21,389 nucleotides of DNA, from assembly GCA_905250885.1 (NCBI GenBank), contig CAJNOQ010003107.1:1-21389 (forward strand). The letters run 5' to 3'. The notes under the pieces were generated by a model. That model ran no database searches. It saw only the letters and a program-made list of their open reading frames with translations, and was not told where the DNA came from. The DNA is from Didymodactylos carnosus. Its lineage: Eukaryota; Rotifera; Eurotatoria; Philodinida; Philodinidae. Every line of letters starts with the position of its first letter. The first letter of the stretch is position 1. Of this stretch, positions 10,501-20,990 are shown piece by piece. The position numbers were made by a program, and so were the translations under genes.

Positions 10501-13126
10501 CATAATAGAGATGTGGAAAAACTAAAATCATGTTTAATAACAAAAAATCTGAATAATAATAAACGATTCACATTATTAACAACATCGCAAGCAAACAAAA
10601 AAGGAGTTTATTATGCTGAAGTAAGTTTTTGACTATTATTTATATCATATAACATATCAGTATCGTTCTTCTGATCTTTTTGATACAGAAAGAGTTCAAA
10701 ATTCAGTAATCAATCAATATTTTTCAATTTAATCTTATATATATGAATAATTTCTATTGAAAATAAAGAACAGTTTCTTCATTTTATTATTACTCTTTCT
10801 GTAAGATAATACTATATTTATAACAGAATTCTTCTCATTTTCTTATTTTTGAACGGTCTATTGAACACTTAAACTACTATATGTGCATAAGTTAGTGATC
10901 TATATTGTTCGATTTACACGTGTAAATGATGTTCAATGAACGCTTTTTTTTTTGTCATATGTGATGTATGAAATAATATGGATATCAAGATATTTTCTAA
11001 CACTTAGAAATTTGATTATCATTCTAGCCCTAAAGGAGGAGGAACGTAGAAGTGGTGATGAACAAAAGTAATATAACTTTAGTTTAAATATAAAGTGAGA
11101 GAAGAGAAAATGAAAGATTTGTAAGGTTTGATAAATAAACTATATTAACTATACATTATAACATGTGTAGATTCAAATAACATATGATTCAGTTGGTACT
11201 ATTTAAGAAGAAATTTAATTTTTTTCTAGTTCAATTGAATTTATTAAGTAAATCTCAAATTCTTTTCTTCTCTAAATCTTAATTTAACGTTATTCTTCAA
11301 CAATGAATTATGTTTTTAAATAAAATCAACATTCTCATATTTGGTTACTTTGTTTCTTTCTATTTGTACTGTTGGGGCCTGTATGAAAATGGTAAACTTA
11401 GCCTTGGGTTTTGTATGCAAAGATAATATCACATTTTTCTCTGTTATTCAATAAATTGAACTTTTTTCTTGTGTGTGCATGTATTAGAAATGATATAACC
11501 TTGAGGCAGTTCATACATATATATATATACTCATACATACATTTAAGTCAATAAAAGTTCAATCACTCTGCTGTAGTGAAGTTTAAGTCATTAAAAATAC
11601 AGTGATGTTTTGTTTGACAAGATATTTCTTTGAATAATATATTTTAACCTTTCTCAATGAACAATACATCTACCTGTCATCACTAAATGAACTTTTTATT
11701 TTTCTCTTCCAGATAAGCGTCTGTCTCCGCCTATTGTTCAATTCAGAATTTAGTAAATGACAGTGTTGAATAGTAATTCTTTCTAAAACAAACACAACGC
11801 GATGATCTGATTTTATCAGACAAATAAATGAAAGAAAAGCACGTGCTATCTCATTGTCTTTACTGAACCTGATTATAATGTTATTCTTTTCATTAATATA
11901 ACTATAGTATGTTTAATGAATATGTCTACTTTTGGTCTAATCCGCTTTTTGTCTAAGTCAGGTTAACATATACTCTTTTTACTCTATTATCTAAAAGGTT
12001 CTTTTACATACGTTTAAATTTAAAGGACAAATGGACTTATACAAGTCTGATTAATCGATACTAAAACAATACTGCCTTCACAATAAAGGCAATATTTTTA
12101 TCGTATTTCTAAATTAGTCTATGATTGTTACATGTACTTCTAACAACTTGAAAACTAAATGTCAAAGAGCCAAACCCTCTATCTGCTAAATGAGAATGAG
12201 CTCAAATATGTTTAAAAAACAACTTTCATCCTGTTACTCATTGAATCAATTAAAAGTATTGTAAGATATTTTTCTGTATGTTTAGAGTCATTGCCTGTTG
12301 AATGATAATTCTTTGGGTGAGGGTGGTACAGCGAGTCACCGCAGTGGTAAGTATCAAATGTCACTCTTAGTTATATGGTTTTTATTGTGTCTACTAATTG
12401 TTTTTAGATGCCAGCAGCCCTTATAATAAATTACAAGCCTCTATAGCTGCCAGCAGTCGATCCAGTGAAGATACAGTGAATGATGAAAGTTCTTATAATG
12501 ACAGTTGTTATGGAAGTTCCGATATGGAGATGTATCATAATGGACGTTTAATATCATCAAACGATGGCATTGCGCCTCCATCGACACCAGTCACCACTAT
12601 TGAATCGTCCGAAACTGGTAGAATTCTTTTAAATGAAAATTATATTTTCATCCAAAAAGATAACGATAATAACAACCATTCTCCATCTACGTCTTCATTA
12701 TCATCTTCAGCAAACAACAGCAACAACAGCCATCATAATCTTTCACAAACAACATCCTCATTAAAACATCATGCAACATTAATAAATTCATTGACAAGTT
12801 CTTCTTCTCGTCCTGTCTTTAGTAATCGTAATAGTAATGATAATAATCCTGCTGCTGTAATAACGACATGTCAAACATCTCGTAGTCATACTCAACAATA
12901 TAAAACACAATTGACGGATCCTAATTATGATTCATCAATAAGAACGGAGCCAAAATTACCACACATGATTCATATTAGACGATTAAGAGAACAGCAACAA
13001 CAATCAAAATTATCTCCAACAAAAAAAGATGATTCAATGGATTTTTTTAAAAGTGAAGATGAATATCGAAAAATATTGAATTGTACAACATTGAATATAA
13101 CGCCATTAAATGAATACTATTTGTAA
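7129..13126 (+). CDS. Seven-repeat protocadherin (delta-1-like), eight coding exons
   Basis: A calcium-dependent cell-adhesion receptor of the plasma membrane. The coding exons are 7129-7576, 8045-8215, 8274-8726, 8780-9334, 9391-9834, 9890-10620, 12286-12346 and 12408-13126. They total 3582 nt, a multiple of three, and give 1193 residues. The order is: hydrophobic signal peptide (about 1-18), seven cadherin repeats, a Thr/Lys-rich stalk (about 801-844), a transmembrane helix (845-868) followed by Cys/Arg/Lys, and a cytoplasmic tail (871-1193). Calcium-linker motifs lie at 128 (DVNEFRP), 246 (DINDHIP), 358 (DENDNQP), 479 (DVNDEYP), 586 (DINDHQP) and 691 (NVNEYKP). DRE motifs lie at 83, 215, 445 and 552, and the EC1 motif DREEFC is typical of protocadherins. 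Every junction is GT-AG and restores a cadherin motif. Seven repeats match delta-1 protocadherins (PCDH1, 7, 9 and 11 type), but exact orthology cannot be assigned by eye. The C-terminus EYYL could be a class II PDZ ligand. The start is supported by an upstream in-frame stop at 7099. Confidence 0.93.
8045..8215 (+). CDS. Protocadherin exon 2: first part of EC2
   Basis: Encodes residues 150-206 plus one base. The acceptor TTATTTTTAG precedes 8045. Joining to exon 1 gives SEGVPVGHVLPISSATDKDG, a normal cadherin start with the Ala-x-Asp-x-Asp calcium motif. It ends ATCG|GTATGA in phase 1. Intron 2 (8216-8273) is 58 nt. Confidence 0.9.
8274..8726 (+). CDS. Protocadherin exon 3: end of EC2 and all of EC3
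   Basis: Encodes residues 207-357 plus one base. It opens with LNVTEPLDRE (DRE at 215-217), then the EC2-EC3 linker DINDHIPVF (246-254), then EC3 with LDYE in place of the usual LDRE. It ends GAAG|GTTTGT in phase 1, inside the first codon of the next linker. Intron 3 (8727-8779) is 53 nt, the shortest in the gene. Confidence 0.92.
8780..9334 (+). CDS. Protocadherin exon 4: EC4 and first part of EC5
   Basis: Encodes residues 358-542 plus one base. The split first codon restores Asp358 of DENDNQP, a complete calcium linker. EC4 carries FDREQ at 444-448 and ends in DVNDEYPMF (479-487). EC5 shows IPEE, Ala-x-Asp-x-Asp and NDNG motifs. It ends ACAG|GTAAAG in phase 1. Intron 4 (9335-9390) is 56 nt. 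A reading through the intron stops at 9390, so splicing is required. Confidence 0.92.
9391..9834 (+). CDS. Protocadherin exon 5: end of EC5 and most of EC6
   Basis: Encodes residues 543-690 plus one base. It opens with the canonical GELKLLQKVDRE (DRE at 552-554), then AEDNG, the linker DINDHQPIL (586-594) and EC6 with AFDKDEG and LDYD. It ends CAAA|GTAAGT in phase 1. Intron 5 (9835-9889) is 55 nt. Confidence 0.92.
9890..10620 (+). CDS. Protocadherin exon 6: degenerate EC7, membrane helix, proximal tail
   Basis: Encodes residues 691-934. The linker reads NVNEYKPEL instead of DxNDNxP, so the first calcium-binding Asp is replaced. EC7 (about 697-800) is weakly conserved and lacks a DRE motif, as is common for membrane-proximal repeats. 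A KTTTTTKST stalk, the transmembrane helix (845-868) and a basic segment follow. It ends GCTGAA|GTAAGT in phase 0. Read-through of the intron would add VSF and stop at 10632, with AATAAA at 10762. Confidence 0.9.
10621..12285 (+). other. Intron 6 (1665 nt) with possible alternative ends
   Basis: Far longer than the other introns. It contains the read-through stop (10630-10632) with AATAAA at 10762-10767. It also has a strong 3' splice signal ending CTCTTCCAG at 11712, followed by a 16-codon in-frame terminal frame (stop 11758-11760) and AATAAA at 11823-11828. An AT microsatellite lies at about 11516-11529. No nested gene was recognised. Confidence 0.6.
10762..10767 (+). promoter_or_regulatory. 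Possible intronic polyadenylation signal
   Basis: AATAAA 130 nt after the read-through stop of exon 6. It would permit a short-tail transcript ending in VSF. AATAAA is common in AT-rich DNA, so this is only suggestive. Confidence 0.25.
12286..12346 (+). CDS. Protocadherin exon 7: 61-nt cytoplasmic microexon
   Basis: The acceptor TATGTTTAG ends at 12285 and the donor GCAGTG|GTAAGT starts at 12347. The 61 nt enter in phase 0 and leave in phase 1, exactly the shift needed to link exon 6 to the long frame of exon 8. It encodes SHCLLNDNSLGEGGTASHRS. This frame fit, with good splice sites on both sides, is the main support. The intron before it is 1665 nt and the one after (12347-12407) is 61 nt. 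Confidence 0.8.
12408..13126 (+). CDS. Protocadherin exon 8: distal cytoplasmic tail and stop
   Basis: Encodes residues 955-1193 and the TAA at 13124. The acceptor TTGTTTTTAG ends at 12407. The tail is rich in Ser, Asn, His and Gln and probably disordered. An acidic-serine patch (about 980-996, DESSYNDSCYGSSDMEM) faintly recalls the Ser/Gly/Asp-rich conserved motifs of vertebrate delta-protocadherin tails, but this is not a firm match. The final residues EYYL fit a class II PDZ-binding pattern. The low-complexity codons (CAACAACAG types) are those of an ordinary coding exon. Confidence 0.88.
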
Positions 13127-14000
13127 AGAAAGATAAGAGATACATCTCTTGTTCATTTGCCGGTGCTCTTCTTTTTCGACTAAACATGGCGGCCAAGCAT
13201 GCTGTGTAATAATCAGATTAGAATACGATCATGTATTCCCTCTAGACTAGTAGTTCTGTCCCTTTGATGGTCATCAAAATGCTTTTCAAATAATCACACT
13301 CCATGACATCTAAATAACAGTCAATATAAGATTATGTTTAACAGATGTTTCATTTACAAGACCAATATAAGACTGACTGATTTCTTGGCTAAGGCTATGT
13401 AGAACTATATGAATGTTAAATGAGTATCATATCAGTGGTTATAAACACTTTGTACCTATGATTTTATCTATAAGGCTCAGGGAACATCTTTTTACTTTAC
13501 TCATACGTTGCTTTAAACTATATCAGGAAATAGTAACAGTTTTCACCTGTCGAAGTACTTTTTTAAAACTGTAGATAGACGAGAACTGTAACAGTTGTAG
13601 CTATTTATATCAAATTTTAATTGGATATTCATAAGTTTTATTGTCATAAAGTATTTTGGAGGGTTAGAAATATCAAAAGTATTCTGCCTAGAGCTCGTAA
13701 ACCGGTTTTATTTCTGTTTTAATTCTTATGTTTTTTTCTTTATGGTCGGCTTTGTCACACTATGCATACTATGCTTATTTTTCTTCCAAACTGCATGTGT
13801 CCTTTAATGTATATCTTTTTTTATTCTGTAAGTTTGTTTTTCTACCTGTTTCTTCTCATTATTACTGTATATATATGTTTCTGATAATTTGTTCATTGTC
13901 AGATATGCTCTCACTCATATTGTGAACGTGTGTATGTGTGTGTATAGAAATAATTGTTTTTTTATAATTTACAGACAAGAATAAACAAAAAAAATTTTAT
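13127..14000 (+). other. Probable 3' UTR of the protocadherin
   Basis: From the stop codon to the first AATAAA I find downstream (13980-13985), which is followed by an A-rich stretch. No open frame of note lies here. A GC-rich spot at 13186 (ATGGCGGCCAAGCATGC) encodes only seven codons and stands out from the AT-rich surroundings. Confidence 0.4.
13980..13985 (+). promoter_or_regulatory. Candidate polyadenylation signal of the full-length transcript
   Basis: AATAAA about 850 nt after the stop codon, with no earlier AATAAA seen in the interval. Another lies near 14179. Confidence 0.4.
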
Positions 14001-17000
14001 CTTTGTCTAATTCTATTGCGAGATTTGAGTCGTTTTCAATAGTTTTGTATCTTACACATGAATCTATTGTATACACGTTACACAGAAACATAAACGTTAA
14101 CGAATTGATGAGAGGAGTAGCAGAGTACCATACAAATACTAAATCTGTTTAGTCAATAACGTTTAAGCTTAGTGTAAATAAATCAGATCAAAATGAAGAA
14201 TAACTAACTAGTTTTTTGTATCTGAAGAATATCGTGTGTTCTAACTGGAAAATTTTTATCCATTATTACTGGTTTTAGAAAAACTTTTAAAACAAAAACA
14301 TCAATTACGGTTGCAAAATTTTATCATTCCCATTCTGATTCTTGCAACAGGAAAATTGTTCAAAGTTTCATCTGATCATTTCTATTAAATAGCTGTTTAT
14401 ATTTTTTCTCAAGAATAGCAATTAGAGACATTTCTAATAATGCGTGGCATCACTGATAATTTTGATTTTGACATTTATCTACACAATTTTTTTTTTTTGT
14501 TTGAGACAAATTATTTTAACAATAATTGTCAGTTTTCTTAACTGTATGAGTGACTATATAATAGAGTCTATGTTCATTGATTCATTAAAATGGATAGATA
14601 TAACAATTTATTCCCTCGTTTTCGCATGCATATTAAATTCATCGTTCTTTATTACCATTATTAAAACATGATGGTGCTTGCTGGTCGTATAATACATTTA
14701 TTCATCGCTCTCACAACCAATTGTTACATCGTGTTTCCTTTGTCATTAACATTCTCTCTCCGTGGCGGTTTTCTTTTGTCATCATTACATAACTTGACGA
14801 TTGCATGCAAACTCTGTATGACGTGCATATGTGTGTGTGTGATTTTGAAAATTAATTTTTCTATTTGAAATGTTTGTACATAAGTTAAGTAAATATGTAT
14901 GTAGATTTAAACGGAGTTTCTTTCTTGAAGTATGTTCAAAAGCAAGAAACAGTTGTATTCATGAGGGAGAGAGAGAGAGAGAGAGAGACAATCTCTAGCA
15001 GACGTGTGTCTGATGTTAACTTACCGTATCTTAATTAACTTATAATAGAAACTGTTACTATCAAAACAAGGTCATTCCATTTTATTGTTAATTAGTTCGA
15101 TAAGAAGACATTTGAATTGTTTTTGTTTTGTTCAGATTGAACATATTCTTCAATGTATCTCAAGAGAAGCTAATTATTTATCATATAAAACAAAACAAAT
15201 GGTAGATGATAATGATTGCACATATGTATACTAATAACTCTCAATTTGTGCCGCATATAAGGTCTGCAATCAAAAAAATTTCTCCCGTTTGCTAATTATA
15301 TTATTCCTACAATTGACGAATGTCGAAAATAATATAAACTGCTTAAGATGATAACAACAAAATTACTTCTGAAGATTCATGATCATACGTGTAAACGTCA
15401 TCTTATCATTCTATAGATGAAGAACCTATAAAAATAATTATCAAACTCTTTTAGATTTTGGTTCAACAACACACCTGAACTTAATTATTGTCTAAAAAAA
15501 AATGTTTATCGGATAATTAATATAGACAACTAAGAAAACCTTCACCCTCACGATTTTGTTTAACAATAATGTAAAAAAAATGATATAACTAACAATATTA
15601 TTGTACTGTCCTTTGCTTGTAAAGTTAAACTAAAATCCAGATGATCTTTTGGTATACTTCTTCAAAAATCTTATTTCGTAAACTCAATACTTGCACAATG
15701 TAATTATTGCACAATCTATATTGATCATAGGAATAAATCACTTTTCTCTATCTTATTCGAAAAGGTCATCAAAAATGGCTGGCTTATGTACATACACACA
15801 CATATACACCTAGTTTAACACATCATTTTAAAAATTATTAGTAATGACAAAATAAATGCACCAGATATGAGAGACAGTGAACATCGGGTTATATAAAATC
15901 TTTAGCTCTCTAATCATATCTAATACTGTTGGTCCGTTAATTGAAAAAATCTAAATCATTATTATTCAAATATTTCTTAAGCTTCATTTTTAGTTAAAAA
16001 TTGAGAAAACAATTGTCTGTAGCCAAAATTAATCTGACTTTAATCATACGGTGTCTCTGTATATATATATAAAGACGGTATCGACTTTTGATTATATTAT
16101 AAAATCGTCGTGAAAATGAACGTATCATTTGGTATCGTCTATACATTCAAGTCAAAACATGATACATCAATCATTACAATAACAAAAAAAATGGAGAAAA
16201 ACATTAGTTAACACCTTCATCTCAATTTTTTTATCTTCTTTCTTTTCCTATGATCATTATGTATATGCTGACGCCTATATGAAAAAGACATTGTGTAAAA
16301 TACTAAACGCTGTTATGACGAAAATAATCTAAACAATTGTAGTGTTAGTCAAATGACTATATTGAAATAGAGTAATGATGACTATGGAACATTTAACAAT
16401 GAGCCAATGTAATTCAAAGTCGTTTAATCTGTTGATCTTTTATTCGAATAAATTTTCATTGCATCATCATCAAAGTTATACTCTAATTTATGCTATGTAA
16501 GATAACTCAGTACAAACTGAACTCTTATGCAAATATATACAAAATACATCAAAGTAGAAAACCGTATAGTCTATCGTTCATTGAACTTATTTATATAAAC
16601 ATCTCTCTTCTATAATATCCTCTGGCATCATACACATTAGAATTGGCACTTCAGTTTGATACATACATTTCGATTCTTAAAGATTAAATATTAAAAAGAA
16701 GAAACATATCCACTTGTAAACATGTCTGCAATAATTTTGTTCTTTGGTCAAGCACATTTATTTTAATATTTGACTAGCGGTTATTTGCTCATTAAAATGA
16801 CACTAAATGAATCAATATGTACTACTATATTATCTTTGAAATATATCTAGAACAATCTTTCTATCATTATTGGGAAAAGTAAGAAATATTATACTCAAAA
16901 TTCTTCTACTCGATATATAAATTTTTCGCTACATATTCATTTTTCCTATTATTAATGGCTTGATTTTCCATCTTTTTTTTTTCCTATCAACCCTTACAGT

Positions 17001-18906
17001 TGATAATTTTTAAAAACTTATATTTAATATAATTATCATTATAAACGAAAATAGCTGAAAGGTATATATCTTTTTTTTGACTTTTAATCCTGATATACTT
17101 GATCAGAGATAAAATATAGACAGACATAGATGATTAATAAAATTCATATGAAATATGATGATGTCTAATTGAATTTTGTGCAACATCTAAGTCTAAATAC
17201 AGCTTTTAGCACAAAGTGAAGAAGTATGATTAACTATTTTAAAGAGTTAATTAATCTTAGAACTATAATTATATTAGTAACTATATTATCTAGTGAAAAA
17301 GTGAAAGGATACTTGGCAATTTCTTCCTTTTCAGAATAATAAATGACGTAATCTATCTTTGATTTTAATCATATAATAAGTTTTCTTATTTTTTTTCTTT
17401 TTTAATCGAAGTACAATCTCCATTTAGAATAATCTTTCAAGTAGATAGATATAGGCGGATGTGAATCATTGGCCATTTGAAAAGTGCACTTTAATATAGA
17501 ACTTCAAACGCAGGAAATATCACCTTATAATCAAACGATGTACATCTTACATCATGAATAGAGTGAGTCTCTTGTAAAATTGCATGTATAGCGTGACTAA
17601 CATAAGAAAAAAAAGAAAGGAAATCAATTGTTATGTATGAAAGAGGGAAAATAGACATACTACCATTATTCTTTTGATGTATTCGTGTTAGACTAAAATC
17701 TCCGCCCTATGTCGTCTTGTTGGAGGAATACTAATTATTATTACGATTTATCATGTTAAACAAACACATCCGATTGCCATCGTCTCTCCGAGTACTAGAC
17801 TCTCTGCTGACCGACAATATAGACAGCCAGACGTTGGTCAATCCTTTAGTTTTAGTTTATTAGACGTCGCATTCTTATACACTAATGTTTATTAGCTGTT
17901 TATTATCATCTTATGATTAGTGAGGATACAATTTATCCTCACACAAATATAGTGATAATTTTCTTCACATATTAGTTATATGTACAAGAATTTTTCCATG
18001 TTGTCCAATTTTGTCGAGAGATCTGAACTCAATACTCATCTATTAAGTTTTAAAGAAAAAATGTATAGAGTATTGTTGGCTCAGTTATTATCAAAACTAA
18101 GTAAATAATAAATGTAGTCAATTTCAGTTAGTTTTATATAATTTATGAAATAATAAAACAAATAATTATTTGTTAATATATTTGTGATATAATCCCACTC
18201 TCATCGTCTATACAGTACACACTGTTTCATACATTTAGACAACAATCAAAAACGACTAAACTGTTTCTCTTTATTCTATTGTGATTGATTTGATTCTTCA
18301 AAAATGTAACAATAGAATACTTATAGTTCACCAGTTAATACTGTTTTTTTAGAACGACATACACAATACTTATTTGATGACAACTATTGTCATAGTGGAT
18401 TTTATTCCAATTGCACTTCTATACGCTCTATATACATGTGCAATGAATTTGATTTGAAGAAGTGTGTTTATGTCAATCACAATACTGCAACATTGCTTCT
18501 TATTCAAATGATTGGCAATTTCTTTTTCCGATATAATCTTACCTTGAAACGGCACGTTTTATTATCTAGATATATCCTAGAGAGAGTGATTAATTAAATA
18601 GACATACTTATCATTGTTTCGGTGGTAATTTCAAAAGAATATAAGACAAGGCATAACCATATACTTCACTCTAAAAAAAAGAATCAGCTTATACTATGCA
18701 TTTTACTTTTTGCTCCTGTCTTACTTACGGACGAATCTGTCCATCTTAACTTAAGATGTTTATGTTCTGTACGAGTATCATTCATCATCTTATTTTTATA
18801 TCAGACAAAGAATTGAATCATCGCTTTTGTTTTGTGTTCATTACTCTATACGAGGATTTTCAAAACAAATTCTTCATTTCATTTTAATCATTGAGGCAGC
18901 TCAGTA
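14000..18906. other. Non-coding AT-rich stretch, no gene recognised
   Basis: Almost 5 kb without a convincing coding exon on either strand. Hydrophobic open frames at 14444-14671 and 14668-14868 look like by-products of T-rich sequence. A (GA)11 microsatellite lies at 14967-14988, and short GT and AT runs occur near 14831 and 16061. The stretch about 17700-17880 is slightly GC-richer, but I see no motif in it. Confidence 0.55.
14967..14988. repeat. (GA)11 microsatellite
   Basis: An uninterrupted GA run of eleven units in non-coding DNA. Confidence 0.93.
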
Positions 18907-18914
18907 CTCTACTA

Positions 18915-18929
18915 CACAGTGCCCAAATC
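18915..18929 (+). repeat. Left terminal inverted repeat of the hAT element
   Basis: CACAGTGCCCAAATC; pairs with 19391-19405 with two mismatches, at bases 3 and 4. Confidence 0.85.
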
Positions 18930-19390
18930 TCCGGGTTTTTAGACTTTTCCCCTGATGAAAATTCTCCCGATTTCAGGAGCTGATTTTTAAGGTTTTCTCC
19001 TAATTTTCAATTGTTTTCCTGTATCGATTTTGTTTTTTCCAAAACTAAAGATTATCAGTTTCAGAAACAGAATTTCTGGATCAAGAGTCTAAATAATTGT
19101 ACATTGAAAGAGTTCGCTGTATGCTTATCAGATGTTCTCATCATAAGAAAATGAGATTAGTGAACTTCCAAATTCATAGGATCCAAATCTTCTTTCTCAA
19201 TCCATACTGCAGTGTGTAACAAATGATAATACTGTTTCATCAAAAAATATTTCAAAAAAACACATTTTTTTGAAAAAGTTATTCGTTTTTTTGTTTTGCT
19301 TGTCCAAGAAAAAATTGCCGGATACTTTCCTGTTTTTCTGCTGATTCACCTCCTGATTTTTTGCGAAAAACTCCTGATTTCGGAAAACTG

Positions 19391-19405
19391 GATTTGGGCA
19401 CCCTG
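19391..19405 (-). repeat. Right terminal inverted repeat of the hAT element
   Basis: Its complement reads CAGGGTGCCCAAATC, closer than the left end to the common hAT start CAGGG. Confidence 0.85.
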
Positions 19406-19413
19406 CTCTACTA

Positions 19414-20717
19414 TGTTCTGTCATGGTCCCACTGATCAAGACTGTAAATTCTCTTCAAGATTCTAATTACGATTAAGATAAGATATTTTAGTCTATTTTA
19501 TTTTCTTCCATTCTCTTTTGAAATAAATTCACTTAATTAATTCTTAACTGACTCACACATCTTGTTTTAAGATAGATTTCTTTAGATTGTTGTGTGTAAA
19601 AACTATTCAGACTTGTGCATTTGGAACTCCATTGACAAAACACTGAGGCATATTCAAATTCAAATTTAATACATGTAACACAAATCTGACTATTTTTCAA
19701 GTCTATTGATTACACTCATTGACAAAAAAAGAGTTTTAGTTCGATTGGTTAGTCGAATGAAAACTTAGTAAACTGAATCTGATATTTTCGCTCTTATTGC
19801 TAAAAAAAATCTCTTCAACTTTTCTTCTATCTCTAATATTTTATACAGTAAAGTTTCAGGTTTACGATGATTGAATAGTACTCAACAATGAACTTGTTCC
19901 TATGTAAATCAACATGATGCAGAGACAAATAGATGTCACTATTCGCATTAGTTGCTCCAGTACTGAAAATAATAAATGAGTTTGTAATATATTTACGAAA
20001 AGCATAAAAAAATCTTCTATTACCAGTTGAGATCATTATTAATTAGCCTTTTTTGGAAGAGTTATGTTTCTTAACGGAAATTGGTTCGTGTCTGATGAAA
20101 TGTTCATCAACAGGTGTTTGATAACTATTTTTGTTTTCTTATTGTATCAAAGTTTGTTATACAGAACAGGAAAATAATGATAATGAACAACTAGGCAGTT
20201 AATAAAAGGGAAAGATCACTTCAGCGTAACAAATGAAAAATATCATCGAGAAAGGATATTGAAATGTCATTCAATCAAAACATGAAGCTAATTGCACCAC
20301 TGGTCATTCTCTTATCAAAATATCGTCGAACAGTTGCGTGTGATGTACAGCAGAACAAAGTCGGCAACATGATAAAAAACATCCTTGATTTACAAGCGCA
20401 CATACTACTTACGTCTATAGTTAGTTTATTATCATGATAGAAACTTCAATCATTAAACAAAATAACTAGTATCAAATGGAGAACTAAAAGCAAGATTCTG
20501 ATGCTTAGATCAATGTATAATAATATTATGAAATAATCTGTCGATTTTTTTAGTACTGCATAACTCCAATTTGACCAAATGGGCAAATATTTCTTGAATT
20601 AAATTTACTCAAGTTGGAGAGGAAAATGAATAGAGCACAGGCAATAAGAAACCCTATATTTGACGATGTAAACCATCATGTAGAAAAAAATTCACTACCT
20701 TCAATGACAATCAAGTT
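19414..20717. other. Non-coding AT-rich stretch, nothing recognised
   Basis: No coding exon, repeat or RNA gene could be supported on either strand. The frames present are short and stop-rich. Confidence 0.5.
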
Positions 20718-20990
20718 CAGTGGCGGCGGGACCGTTTGTGTGAGAGGAGTGTAAAGCCCTTCTGCTTTCAGAAATTCTGGCAGAAATTTGCTTCGAGTTG
20801 AGCCAAAAGTTCGGGAAATCTACTCCAATTTTGTGAAAAAATGGAGTGAGTTTACTCCGATTTCAGCAAATTTTTACAGTTTTTACGCACATATTTGCCG
20901 TTTTCTCGAGTTTCCGGCTATCTTTGCTCCAAAAATGCCACAGAATCGGAGAAAACTCAAACAAGGTAGAACACCTCTTTCCCATGTGCA
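20718..20990. repeat. Probable decayed fold-back or hAT-like repeat fragment
   Basis: A sharp rise in GC begins at CAGTGGCGGCGGG (20718-20730), which resembles the CAGTGGCGG start of many hAT-like elements. Nested inverted repeats follow. Segment 20851-20863 pairs with 20943-20955 (core CTCCGATT with AATCGGAG), and CTCCA at 20823 pairs with TGGAG at 20842. No matching right terminus or target duplication was found in the window, so the element is truncated, decayed or misjudged. Two overlapping open frames across it are not convincing proteins. Confidence 0.4.

Larger units (their letters stand above)
18907..19413. mobile_element. Non-autonomous hAT-type element (MITE) with 8-bp target duplication
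   Basis: The element proper is 18915-19405 (491 bp). Its left end CACAGTGCCCAAATC and the complement of its right end CAGGGTGCCCAAATC agree at 13 of 15 bases. It is flanked on both sides by the perfect 8-bp duplication CTCTACTA (18907-18914 and 19406-19413). CA-starting inverted ends and 8-bp duplications are hallmarks of hAT transposons. The duplication also fits the nnnTAnnn target pattern described for the Buster branch of hAT. The inside has no transposase frame. The subterminal regions carry CTCCTGATTT-type direct repeats on the right (about 19350-19381), possibly former transposase-binding sites. It must have been moved by a transposase encoded elsewhere. Confidence 0.85.

Noticed and set aside
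14444..14868. Two adjacent hydrophobic open frames resembling small membrane proteins
   Set aside because: T-rich DNA yields hydrophobic peptides by default. The first lacks ATG and neither has splice or homology support.
19197..19439. 80-residue minus-strand frame with an Asn/Lys/Phe-rich product
   Set aside because: It lies mostly inside the hAT MITE and crosses its inverted repeat and target duplication, so it is not a gene.
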